Shown piece by piece: positions 11,117 to 21,048 of a stretch of 64,000 nucleotides of DNA. The position numbers and the translations under genes were made by a program. Origin of the DNA: Cantharellus purpuraceus (lineage: Eukaryota; Basidiomycota; Agaricomycetes; Cantharellales; Hydnaceae). The notes under the pieces are model-generated. The model was not told the DNA's origin. It was given only the letters and a program-made list of their open reading frames with translations, and ran no database searches. The DNA is taken from assembly GCA_025174535.1 (NCBI GenBank), contig JALBUN010000016.1:124001-188000 (forward strand), given 5' to 3'. How positions within the stretch are numbered: the first letter of the stretch is position 1; each line of letters begins with the position of its first letter.

Positions 11117-11219
11117 GCCCCTCCTTTTATATGTCTCCAGACCCCCAGCATAACTCCGACCACGCCCAATCGTCTCACCTATTCAATCCACAGACATGAG
11201 GCCTCAGGGGCTCGGCCTT

Positions 11220-11233
11220 AAATGGAGAGATAC
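11220..11233 (+). promoter_or_regulatory. GypA polypurine tract
   Basis: AAATGGAGAGATAC lies directly before the TGTTATGAC start of the 3' LTR, the expected place for the plus-strand primer in reverse transcription. It fixes the orientation of GypA as plus. Confidence 0.55.
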
Positions 11234-11774
11234 TGTTATGACTATATTCATGAACGACCAGATCCCCATCCGATCCACTCAGATCCCCGTGCATATGAAA
11301 TCTATACTCCATTTGGAAACTGCTGCGTCTCCATTTACCTGTCCGATTGTCACCGCCGATTCCGCCCATCCGCCTCCGGTTCCGATTGATGCATCAGCAT
11401 CACCATAGGAACCCGGACATCCGTCCCCATCGGACTCAGACATACTCACGTAAGGCCGTCGGCCTCAGAGACCCATCACCGGAGTAATTATTATTAGATT
11501 TCAAATATGTATTTAAGTTGCCCGACTGGGGACTTCATTCCCCAGTTCGAATATTGAATCACGCCTAGCTCCTAAGTCCGATCCTAACTCTCTAAAGTCG
11601 TACTCCGTCTCCGAAATCTCGGACACCAGTATTAGTGAGGGCACAGCACATAAGCTGAAGCCAAGTCCGTTCCGACCCCCACAACGTACTCCGACCCCGA
11701 CCCAACTTCCAACCCTAACTCCGACCCAACCTCCGATCCAATCTCCGACCCCCAATCGGACCTAGTGCGTAACA
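11234..11774 (+). mobile_element. GypA 3' LTR (541 bp)
   Basis: Starts TGTTATGACTATATTCATGA and ends CCTAGTGCGTAACA. It holds a CT-rich repeat TCCGACCC... near the end. Solo copies occur at 2795-3250, 44365-46374 (interrupted) and 47761-47987. The base run after it (CTACC) would be the target duplication, but the 5' LTR is missing, so it cannot be tested. GypA therefore inserted into the leader of the HP element that continues on its right. Confidence 0.9.
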
Positions 11775-12215
11775 CTACCTCATAGATGGTAGTTCTCAGA
11801 GAGGTGGAGCCCCAAAGATCTAATGGGGCTCAAGGGGGAGAAGTGGAGCTACCAAGAATAAAGGTAGCTCCTAGTGGGATGCAACAAGGAGCTACCATCA
11901 ATAACAGTAGCTCAATGAGGGGAAGAGGAACTACCTCAATTAATGGTAGCTCCTAGATAAGGATAGAGCTACCATAACAGGCAGCTCGATGGTAGAAAAA
12001 ACTGCTCCCATAGGGAGCAGTTCACTGTTGTGCTACTCATAGTAGCACGAAAGGGGTAAGCGGTTATTAATTGTGTTACACCCATGTGACATAGTCACTG
12101 GAAAAATTCTCAATAAAGAATTTTTGAGCTCAGCCATAAAAGGCTAGCAGTGTTTCTTTGAACCACCACAACCCCCATCCATCACCCTCATGGGTGCAAC
12201 AAGTGCAACACATAT
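11775..12215 (+). other. HP element copy 1 leader: stem-loop array
   Basis: No coding frame of note. It holds perfect inverted repeats in close series: GGAGCTACC 11845-11853 with 11863-11871; an 11-bp stem 11888-11898 with 11943-11953; AACTGCTCCC 12000-12009 with 12013-12022; GTGCTACT 12030-12037 with 12041-12048; AAAAATTCT 12102-12110 with 12117-12125. A CATAAAAGG TATA-like site follows at about 12135. It is probably the 5' LTR or leader of the element whose ORF starts at 12216. Confidence 0.6.
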
Positions 12216-12366
12216 GTGTCACATTTAATTGAGGCCCAAAATGGAGGCCAACTATATCTTTCCACTGCTTCGGTGGAAAGAGCATTAAGAGTCGTGTGGC
12301 CACGACTTATATGCAACATCAAAGATGATGTCACAACACCTTATCATGAAGACTACAATAAGATGT
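12216..12366 (+). pseudogene. HP element ORF, N-terminal part, copy 1
   Basis: Starts MSHLIEAQNGGQLYLSTASV and runs to YHEDYNKM, where the M06 LTR is inserted. Removing that LTR and one GATGT joins it in frame to YKDNSDLFVQ on the other side. I do not recognise the family. The most likely role is the Gag-like structural protein of an LTR element, because it begins just after the leader. Confidence 0.6.
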
Positions 12367-12985
12367 TGTTAAGGGCTGGGAAACTCAGGGTTCAATGGAA
12401 TAACCAGAGTTAGGCTGCTAGCAAAGAGGGGGATGGGACTTTACTGTTCCAGTTCAGCCGGAGACAGAGTGGGAACAATACTATTGAGTCAGATCAAATG
12501 GACTTGGCTTCAACTTGTGTGTTGCACCCCCTTGGATTGTCAGTCCAATATTTCAGAGTCAGAGTATGGAGTTGGATCAGGGATCCAGAGTTCAACTTGT
12601 CAAGAAGGTACTTGTCAAGAAGCTAGCAACCAAGAAGTTGATGGGGCAAATCTTAGTCGATATACAAACTACTGTAATAGACAGAGAGTAGCCCATATAA
12701 GTATGTGGAGAATTGAATGCTGAAACTAAAACAATAAGACAATAAGATGGATAGGGAGTACAACATGGAAAGGGGTTTGGAGTTTGGACCCAAGTCCAAA
12801 CTATACTAAGCAATATAAAACAAGAGGTTTGTTGTAACCCATAAGAAGAAATTACTTATAAGGAGAACAATAAAAAAGGAGTTTGGGGTTGACAGAGGTG
12901 GAGTTGACGGAGGTGGAGTTGATGGATAATGGAGATGACGGAGATGGAGATCCAGAGATTGGACTTGGTGTTACAGAATGTATCA
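12367..12985 (+). mobile_element. M06 solo LTR, copy 1 (619 bp)
   Basis: Begins TGTTAAGGGCTGGGAAACTC and ends GTGTTACAGAATGTATCA. It is flanked by a perfect 5-bp duplication GATGT (12362-12366 and 12986-12990). The HP reading frame is continuous across the site once the LTR is removed, which proves insertion into an existing ORF. Other copies are at 32215 (truncated) and 34213-34805. Confidence 0.95.
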
Positions 12986-14302
12986 GATGTACAAGGATAA
13001 CTCAGACCTGTTTGTGCAGGTCCAAGAACTTGAAGGACCTCTCGACAATGAGAAGTCCGAAGTAACTCATCTCAGAGACAAGTTAAAAACACTGAAGGAG
13101 GCTGCTGATAGAGCACCTCCTACATTCAAGACCAAGCTCACAACGGTGTGCTTGGCCCCAGTAGCATCGCTATCACATGCTATGGCAGGCAAATCATTGC
13201 CTGCCATTATGCCATCACAACCTGTGGCTTCATCGTCACAGGAAACAAGTGATCTCACCAAAGAGGATGATCTCCTGAGCAAATTGCCTCAGGTTGACCC
13301 TCAAGGGTTTGAGGGTCAAGATTGGGATGACACCAACCCAATCTGGGAAGGATACAACCATGATCATGGTCTCCTCCTGGCTAGCATCCCCAAGGGTGCT
13401 AAAAGCAACCAGGCAAACTCAAAGAGTTTGCCCTATCAGAAATCGAAGCTGAGATTGATCAGCTTCAAAAGGAATATATGGCTAGTGATGCCAGCCGTAC
13501 CTTAAAAGACCCAGCATTGAAGACACTGGAAGAAGCCCAGCATACAAATTATTGCAAACACTGGGATGATTTCAGGCATACTCTCAAGCGTGCCAATGTG
13601 GGGAAATCATTCCCCAAATGGGCACTGTGGTTCATGACTGCAGCTGACCCCCCCAGAGCAGTCACTGGCCACCTGCCGCAACCTCTGGGCAAGTCCACCC
13701 CTATCAGGGCAGACTGGTTTGACATCTGTGATACAGACACTCCAGAGTTTGTATTGCTCCATAAAAAGGCATTGGCCATGCCATTTGCAGAATGGACTGT
13801 ACCGATGCACAGAGTCATCAAGAGAATGACTCTGCTGGCTTGCACTGATAACACGAATCTTATCGTCACTCTACCGACCACACCAGTAGATACACTTGCC
13901 CTCATACAGGGGTGGCAAGTAAACCCTAATGGGGCCCCCCCAGCCATCCAACAGGAGTTGGATGGTACTATGAACTTGTCCGATGTGGACATCTGGATGT
14001 GGCTGCAAAAGGCCACTCCCAAGAAGGGTTCTTCTGCGTTTAAGAAGAACCTCTGGACTATGTTCCAGAATCCTGGCCACTGGGGACTATTGACCAGTGG
14101 TCAAAAGTTCTCACCAATTCTTGGTGACACCTTTCATGCTTCAGTCACTGGAGCATATGATTGGAATCGCTACCCCAAAGAACATACTGAATTAGAGCTT
14201 GCACTCTGGTTTGGGCAATCTGGAGACATCACCCCCGATTGCGCTGCTATATTAGAGGAGTTTGCTAAACGCATCACCTCTGGAGCAGCTTTTAACCAGC
14301 CC
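12986..14302 (+). pseudogene. HP element ORF, main part, copy 1 (Gag-like, unknown family)
   Basis: It continues the ORF from 12216 with a coiled coil (VQELEGPLDNEKSEVTHLRD, about 13015-13090), a Ser/Pro/Ala linker and, after one frameshift near 13405, a 270-residue globular region (KEFALSEIEAEIDQLQKEYM ... GAAFNQP). There is no zinc knuckle, protease or RT. L14 interrupts it at 14302. The second copy (33565-35021) shows the C-terminus and a PPT-LTR junction right behind it, so the ORF is the last, and perhaps only, gene of the element. The coding sequence is packed with perfect stem-loops. Confidence 0.6.
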
Positions 14303-15735
14303 TGTTTTGAAACCTGCAAAATTATGGTGTTAGGGCAAACTCTAAATCACCACAATTCTGTGAATGAACAGCTGAGAAGAATATCAAACCCTGCTGCAGC
14401 ACAACTCCAGAAATGATTTAATGTTTGTACTTTGGTTACAATCCTTTGTATTGGTCAATGCAGACTATACGCAGAAAAGTAATACGTTTCTTAGCAGCAA
14501 GAAATGAATAAGATTTCCAGAGTCTAGAGTTCATGGATGCTTAGGGGTCCAGATATTACAAAAAGAGGGGAATGTACTTAGAGGCTAAAGGAAGTAGGTG
14601 GATGAATCCAACTGTCCAACCAGTGGCACTCTGAAGTGGGTAACAGCAATGTGTGAAGTAGTCTAGCAACTGCTTCACACAAGTTCAAGTTTCTAATGCT
14701 CTGCAAAGGCAGTACACACTAGTAACTTAAACAAGAGCAATAATGGCAGGACTATCAACAGACAATCTCACCCTGTAGATTTGTAGTCATGTGGGGCAGA
14801 TACTACACTCATACCCAAAGCAGGAATATCACTACTTTGAGTGCAATCAAGTACAGTTACACAACTGTAAAAGATCATTGAACTGGTAATCAACAGTTAC
14901 TGAGATAGAGGATGGCACTGTATGTCACTCTAGTCACACTGGTGTGCAGAAGATGGGTAGAATATGATGGATATGTTTCTATTTCAGAGGCAGAATGGCC
15001 TCCTTATATATTGTATTTACAGGGGCTGACTAATGGTTCTGGAATATTCTACCTATTAATAGATGGAAGCTACTGGAAGGTTGTGGAAGGTGGAAGAAAG
15101 GGGTAGAATATTCCAAGCCAATCACAGGTTCTGATCACTGGACTAACATTGATCAGGAGCTGAATAATGGTTCTGGAAAGTTCTATCTAATAATAGAAGG
15201 AAACAGCTAGAATGTTATGGAAAGGGGTAGAATATTCCAAGGCAATCACCTGATTTGATCACCCATCAGCTGATTTGATCCCTGAACTAGGCACTGATCA
15301 GGCAAAAAGAAGGGTGTCCACCCTGTTTTCTGCACTGGTTTGGACAGCCATGGATAGCCACATCTCATGTGATGATCTGCATGGAAAATAGTGCCCTGAG
15401 AGGCTGTGGTTGTCAAGTTAGAGAATATTTATTGATCAGAGACATCTGAGCTTGAATTCAGGCTGAATGCCTGGTCCAAAGGTGGATAGCCGGCTGTGTG
15501 AAGGTTTGTGGGCGCCTATGGGTCCACAACTGTAGCACAGCAGAAATAAATGATTCTGGGCCGAGTTCTGCATGGAATATTCCCGGAAAAATATGGAAAA
15601 ATAGAGAATATTTGAATAAGTCCATTCCAGGTACAAGCATCAAATATATGCTGATATTTAGGAATGGAAAAGCAAAGAATAGCACATTGGTGCTGCATAA
15701 ATGGAATTTGATAGGGAAAAGGTGGTTCCCATACA
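14303..15735 (-). mobile_element. L14 LTR, copy 1 (1433 bp), junction copy
   Basis: Ends TGTTTTGAAACC and GGTTCCCATACA match the other three L14 copies. Direction is given by the TATA and AATAAA signals of the copy at 44665. The flanks are AGCCC and AATGC, so there is no target duplication. Left of it is the HP ORF, right of it the CopC protease region. It therefore bridges two unrelated elements. Its upstream part carries AATATTCCA and CCAAT-type blocks in place of the TGACTCA array of the 44665 copy. Confidence 0.85.
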
Positions 15736-16859
15736 AATGCTGCTGTGTATCCACTCTGTGCTAGCTGACACACTGACAGTAATCTTGCCGCTATGCCAGG
15801 CACCCATGACATGTCTCAGAGCTCACCAAAGGCTTCACCGCCATCCTTCAGCCAGATTGCATACTGCAGAGTCCCAGCTCCTATGGCCTGCACCTGACCC
15901 TTCGCAGTGGTAATCATGTGGGGAGCGGTAAATGGTGCGTAATTCTGCAGATCCTCTTGGCATCGTGTGTAGTGGCTAGATGCCCCAGAGTCTAGATAGT
16001 ATGTAGTGGTGCCATCATGTCCTGCTGCCTGTGCATTCAGCACCATAAACATGCACCCCACAGGCGCTTGTGCATCTCCTTTTGCATTTGAGTCACTCTT
16101 CTTCTTCTTCGGCTTCATGCAGTTGCGTGCCCAGTGCCCCACTTCTCCACAATTGTGGCACTTTCCCTTTTGCTTTGTATTCGTTCCCTTGCCCTTTCCT
16201 TTAGCCAATAACCCTGCCTCACTACCACCTTCACCACATAGCTCACGGTGTAGCTCCATCTGTCTGAGCCTCATTGTGACATTCATGACAGTTTCCATAG
16301 TGTGATTAACTGTAGTGGTGAATTGGTCAAGCTCAGCTGGTAAGGAGTTAAGAAAATATGAAAGGAACTGTGAATTGGGTATGTTCTGTCCAGCTGCTAT
16401 GAGCTTCTGCTGGACCTCTTCCATTTTTAGCTGGTGCATCTGGATCGGCATCCCAGCCATGTACTTCATGGTCATTATCTGTGTGAACAGCACTGCATGG
16501 ATGCCATCCATGCTTGCACCATATGTGTCCTCTAGAGCTTTCCAAGCTTTCACTGGATCACGATTGCCTATAATAGGCTGCTTTCACTCATCTTCAATGT
16601 GCAGGGCAATCTCCATATATGCCCTTCCAGTGTGAAGATCCCATGCCACAATGGCTGCCATCTCAGCTGCCTTCAGTGCCATTGCATCTGCTGGCTCTGG
16701 CCTGAGGACTACACCTTGAACCATTACCATCTGGTTCAGTCCATATAGTATCGTCTCCATGTTGTTCTTCCATGAGTAGAAATTTGTCGAGTTGAGTTTT
16801 GGGAACATTGAGAACCCATTCCCAGTTGTAGTTATGTAGTTGAGTTGCATAGTGGTCAT
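15736..16859 (-). pseudogene. CopC copia gag and protease
   Basis: Minus-strand frame starting at 16859 (MTTMQLNYITTTGNGFSMFP). It reads through two in-frame TGA codons, at 16584-16586 and 15816-15818, both where CGA is expected. Domains: copia capsid (LNSTNFYSWKNNMETILYGL; later LPAELDQFTTTV), zinc knuckle CHNCGEVGHWARNC (16119-16160), protease active site YYLDSGASSHY (about 15975-16005), then the GAG-pre-integrase start WVPGIAARLLSVCQL. Integrase and RT are missing: L14 begins at 15735. The frame is otherwise clean, so this is a fairly young but inactivated copy. Confidence 0.9.
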
Positions 16860-16898
16860 AGTAATTGAGTAGATAGTTCATTCAATTTATGCAGCGGC

Positions 16899-16911
16899 GG
16901 GACCCATAACC
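16899..16911 (-). promoter_or_regulatory. CopC primer-binding site
   Basis: GGTTATGGGTCCC on the minus strand, directly after the LTR end. It is the copia type that pairs with the anticodon arm of initiator tRNA-Met, with one C-to-T change. Confidence 0.75.
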
Positions 16912-17052
16912 TGTTGAACAGCAACTTTACACGACAGTCGGGGATAAAAAAACTGACTCTATTGCATGCGACCAGAGAGAAACTATACACATGCTAACTA
17001 ATAGCGAGCGCGCTATATATATATAGTAAGTGAGCATAATTTCTCTTCTACA
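16912..17052 (-). mobile_element. CopC 5' LTR (141 bp)
   Basis: On the minus strand it starts TGTAGAAGAGAAATTATG and ends TTGCTGTTCAACA, right before the primer site. It contains TATATATATAG as a promoter. It is very short for an LTR. The right edge lies exactly where DUF6533-type gene sequence resumes (ATAGCTGCCCTCAG, as in the copy at 27598). Confidence 0.85.
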
Positions 17053-18946
17053 ATAGCTGCCCTCAGTGAGCCGAAGGCTCATGTGCGCAACCTAGCTAAC
17101 AGCGTTCTGCTTAAAACAGCCCTCCTTTCCTATGACACCGTTCTGACAATCTCACACAAGATTCAATATGTCTGGAATAAAAAAATTAAACTGGGGACAG
17201 TCCTGTATTTTCTGGCACGATACTCTGCGCTGTTGTTTTCCTCGCTACAAATATTTGTCGGTTTTTTCAATTTCACGTCACTTGAGGTCTGTTCCTGTTG
17301 ATGAATTGTGTTCATCATGAGCACATAGATGACACCTGATGTAGTAAGTTCAAGGGCAACCATTGCAAAGTAGACATTTATGCGAATCAGAACCTGTGAT
17401 GGGATTCTTCACTCGATGAATGCTCTCAACATCCTCCCACTTGTCTGTATTCAAGGTGATGTGAGCTGTCCCTTGCAGGAATAGATCATTGACGATACTA
17501 ATTATGCAAGGATTCTGCTGGCATGGGCATATGCAGTTAGCAATTGGAAGAGGGTGGTATTGGGTGTTCTCGGAGTTCTCAGAGGTTGCACCATCACAAT
17601 GCAACTGGTATGTGTACATGTCTGCATTTCTGTGGACAGGCATGACAGACACCCATTATAGGCACAAGCAGTCTTGGATGGATGTGACGTCACCAGTGTA
17701 CCACGCCACACTTTCTTCATGTAAGTCAGTATAGTCTGAAATGAACAGTGCTCAATTATTCACCAGATGTAAGACATGTGAAAGTAATATTTTTTATGGC
17801 ATGGTTGATTCCCTGCTTTCAGTCGGTGACATCGACGCGATTGCGGTCATATTGTTTGACACAGTAGTGGTTGCTGTGACACTCGTCAGCACACTTGGAA
17901 CATGGAGAGTCTACAAATGATCGGCATGGAACAAGCTAACGCTGACACATTTACTGGCCCAGCAATGTAAGTCATAGTTTCCATTACCGTAGAATTCTCA
18001 CGGACAGACATGAATCTCAGGTCTGATGAGATTTGGGTATTTCATCTGCCACCACCAACGAATCCTGAATTGATTATTTTCAGATTTGTGTTGACGCTCA
18101 CTCTTGCTAACAACAATCGTGCTATTGGTATGTCAATATATCAATATCTATGCCATCGTTAACCGGATGCACTAGACCTTGAGAGTACGTCACACATTGG
18201 TATCTGCTGCAGTGCTTAAACTTTACTTTAGTCTGTTGGAATGTGGAATGTATCCACACATTACGTCACCCTAGCCAGAACCGGTTGACGTGGGGCTTCG
18301 TAGTCCACCGTCAACTATATTTAGCTGACACGGACTTCACATGCCGTCTGGCGCACATATATAAGATAGTCGCCAGCCGTTCCTTTTTCCTCAGTCGTAT
18401 TTACTACATACAGACTGAGGTAAGGAATCATCCCTTGTTTATTCTATTGGATCACTTATGTACTATCATGTCATACAGATTAACCTGTACAGGTAGTGAC
18501 AATATTAGTCGTATTTACTACATACAGACTGAGATTAACCTGTACAGGTTTCAACATAGCCTACAATTTCTGGTGTCCTTTCACCTATTCAGGAGAGGTG
18601 AGTCAGAATACAGAATTTCAGACTTCTACTAAATATATGCAGCTTGTCAGCAATCATCATCTGCCGGTTCCACCTCGACCTCCAAAGGAGACACGCGCAC
18701 CCAAACAGCACCACCTCCCTGGGAATCCCTACCATATCTCTTGGCAGTTTCCATGCGGCCACGCACAGCATTCATGACGCTGTGATGACAGAGTTTGGAG
18801 ATTCACCTGGTGTTGGAACAGAAGCATCGCTGGACACGGTCGAGTCCACAGAGTTGGATACACCGGCAGTGACGACAGAAAATGATATCGAGCTTGAAGA
18901 AATTCAATTCGGGCCACAGGCAGCTCAAATTACTTTGGAGGCGTAG
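17053..18946 (+). pseudogene. D1: DUF6533-type membrane protein gene, broken
   Basis: Exon 1 and most of exon 2 are missing, cut off by CopC. Exon 3 (from 17120) encodes LLSYDTVLTISHKIQYVW and ARYSALLFSSL, the hallmark first helices of the basidiomycete DUF6533 family. Later exons match D5: VILFDTVVVAVTL, the IIICRFHLDLQRR end and the acidic tail ENDIELEEIQ. In exon 4 there are TAG stops (AAG TAG and GAA TAG) where D5 reads through. A solo LTR sits at the intron-exon 8 boundary (18234-18556). The family is predicted to be multi-pass membrane proteins of unknown function. Confidence 0.8.
18234..18556 (+). mobile_element. Copia-type solo LTR in D1 (323 bp)
   Basis: Begins TGTTGGAATGTGG and ends GGTTTCAACA, the classic TGTTGGAA/TTCAACA ends. 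Flanks are TAGTC (18229-18233) and TAGCC (18557-18561). D2 has ACTTTAGCCTAC uninterrupted, so the duplication is TAGCC with one C-to-T change. Inside are two direct repeats (AGTCGTATTTACTACATACA at about 18394 and 18507; ATTAACCTGTACAGG) and a TATATAAG promoter near 18357. Because the duplication contains the splice acceptor, an acceptor TAG is kept in front of exon 8. Confidence 0.92.
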
Positions 18947-20535
18947 TGGCGGACTATTTTCCATCATGTTCGGTTGGTGCTGGCTGACAAGACGAGTTTA
19001 CATCGTTTCACACTATTCCCCTGTCACTTGGAGGGCCGTGTGGAGAGCGTTTGAATATTTATTCAACATTAATCACTGTCTCAGACATAACTTGATGTTT
19101 CAATATGTATGCGGTATCATTGTTTTTGTATTGGTCAGGCTCATTCGAATTTTATAATACTCTGGATGTTTACAAAAGGTACTCGAACGATTCTGCAATT
19201 GCCGTCAGATGGATGAGACGATCGCGCGCCGTCTCCTGCATCTGTTCTGTTTCAAAGTTGTCCCTCGTCGCACAGCGTGTCCTGCGCGTTAGGTTTAGGT
19301 ACGGTAGGACTTTCCATGCTTCGCTACATGAGAAACCAGCGGAAGACGACAGCGAAGGAGACGTGGGATTCTGGTGCACACATATTAGTGTTCATTATCA
19401 CCTTCTTGTCACTCAAATATCAAGAGATAATTCCAGGTCATGGGAACATATGTGCAAAGAGCTTTTTCGTCGTGACTGGTCGCTCGAAGATGCAGCCTAA
19501 CATGGGTAAGAATACGACCGCTCGCGCGCAGACCCGCTGAATCCTGCATGAATCTCAATGAAAGGGATAGTCGAAGCGTCTCGCACGCCATTACCCCCTG
19601 GTGAGGGTGAAGGCAGGTAGACGGAGGAAGCGGTGCTGGAAACGGGGAGATGGAATGCTGATGAGGATGGTATGGAGGCGGAATTAGATTGGGGGGAACT
19701 CTGAGATCGCAGTTGTGTGTGATGGCTGCAAGAATGCTGACTTTTGGCCTGACTCATAACAACCTAGAGGCCACCTCTCATACGTATCGACATGGAAAAC
19801 ACTGGTAACTCTTTGGTGCTTGAGTGGGTGCCTGCGTGCGTGATTTCCATGGCATCCATCCGGGTGAATGCATTGTTTGGAATTACTACAATTCATCTGA
19901 ATGGCCGCAAGACACGTAGGTAGTCCTAGCCATTATATCCTGTCCTCTTGCACTGTATGTGGGCATGGACCACTTGTGTATGTAAGGCCATGCACGGCTG
20001 CACCTGTGGTTCGCAGTTATGTAGCTGGAGCGGGCATAGTAAATGGAGGAGTCTCTCCCTCAATCTCAGGATCTTTGTCCCGGGATTGTCTGGTCCCTGC
20101 TTCGTCAACTATCTGGGCTGGTCCTCGATTGTACTGTCTCGGACTATATGTAAGTCTTCGTCACATTCGGTTGAGAGTGGCTGGTATGTTGGATTTTTAG
20201 GTGTGATTCTGGAACACCTATCAAACTTCCTGTGTGGCTGTGGAGGAGAGTATGCGTGGACATTATATATCACTGCGATGGGTGTGTGTGATCTCGAATG
20301 GCTTCCGCGCTCTCTAGGACAAACACAACGACTCACTCAATCTTGACCTTCAAATATCAATGGGAAGGAGTGGGAATGGTAAGACTCACAATAATATGCA
20401 CATAGCCAGAACGCAGAGGGGCCGCCAGTTGTAACATCCAGTTTGCGGAAGCTCTCTTGCTTATTCAGCATAATCATCCGATCAATTCCGGGCGGCTACA
20501 TTCACGTGGAGTTTCCGTCGAACATTGTCAAAGGT
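18947..20535. other. Intergenic part of host unit 1
   Basis: Conserved with 23866-26335 and partly with 58100-58255 and 61150-61900, but no spliced gene could be built. The short open frames (for example minus 19757-19497) are not kept open between copies. I see no coding signal. Confidence 0.5.
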
Positions 20536-20540
20536 ATCGC

Positions 20541-20672
20541 TGTTGAAATATAGATATATGTGCAGTATAAGCAGCACATGTGTTGAACATATATAATACT
20601 TCTGTGATGGTTTCCTCACCCTCAGCCGTATCCATAATATACGCACTGAGTTTTATTATTCAGAATTCAATA
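20541..20672 (+). mobile_element. Short solo LTR (132 bp)
   Basis: TGTTGAAATATAG to GAATTCAATA, absent from the matching place in unit 2 (about 26335). Flanks ATCGC and ATTGC are a 5-bp duplication with one C-to-T change, and the terminal CA has decayed to TA. It has a TATATAATAC promoter-like site. The length is close to the CopC LTR, but the sequence differs. Confidence 0.75.
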
Positions 20673-20687
20673 ATTGCATGTTAAGAC

Positions 20688-21043
20688 TAAAGGATATGAA
20701 CACGAAGAGGAGCTAAGTGTATAACTTCAGTTGTGCGGGGAGCAATCAACTGATGCATTCAGTAGCTACCTAAGTGTATACGCGGTTAACGTAGTTATAT
20801 ATGAGAGAAAGAAATGGGACGTACACTTCAGTTGTGCGGGGAGCAATCAACTGAAGGTCCAATAGAACAATATGAAACTTATTTCCCACCGAATCAGGTG
20901 GGCGAACTGAGATAAGAATCGCCGTACTTGACCGCCGTGCTTGGCCGCTGTGCCTGTGTATTTACGGCTGTTGAGGTCTGTGGTACCCAAGCTATGCTTC
21001 CGTCCTCGTTGCTTCCGTCTTGGTCGGCCTCGATACTCCAACA
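20688..21043 (+). mobile_element. Solo LTR-like insertion (356 bp) with AAGAC duplication
   Basis: Flanked by AAGAC on both sides (20683-20687 and 21044-21048). Unit 2 has a single uninterrupted TTAAGAATTCTAA there. It ends ACTCCAACA; the start TAAAGG has probably lost its TG. It contains a direct repeat of CTTCAGTTGTGCGGGGAGCA (about 20728 and 20827) and a TTATATATGAG promoter-like site. A second, CpG-poor copy is at about 35255-35589. Confidence 0.85.
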
Positions 21044-21048
21044 AAGAC

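Noticed and set aside
10558..11199. 213-residue Pro/Ser-rich plus-strand ORF
   Set aside because: It is the shadow of the E/R/K coiled-coil repeats of the antisense ORF. The 30-bp repeat gives long open frames in all directions.
12000..12022. Rho-independent terminator
   Set aside because: A GC stem with a 3-nt loop, but there is no T-tract after it, and this is a eukaryotic genome where such terminators do not apply.
11845..12125. CRISPR-like array
   Set aside because: The repeated GGAGCTACC arms are inverted, not direct, spacing is irregular, and the context is a eukaryotic retroelement.
12367..12985. M06 as the LTR of the HP element
   Set aside because: M06 is flanked by GATGT inside the HP ORF and by CCCTC in the other copy. 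The HP LTR is the TGTAAGTACC type at 35061.
19497..19757. Ser-rich 86-residue minus ORF as a host gene
   Set aside because: The matching places near 25268-25546 and 61483-61700 do not keep the same frame, so there is no sign of coding constraint.
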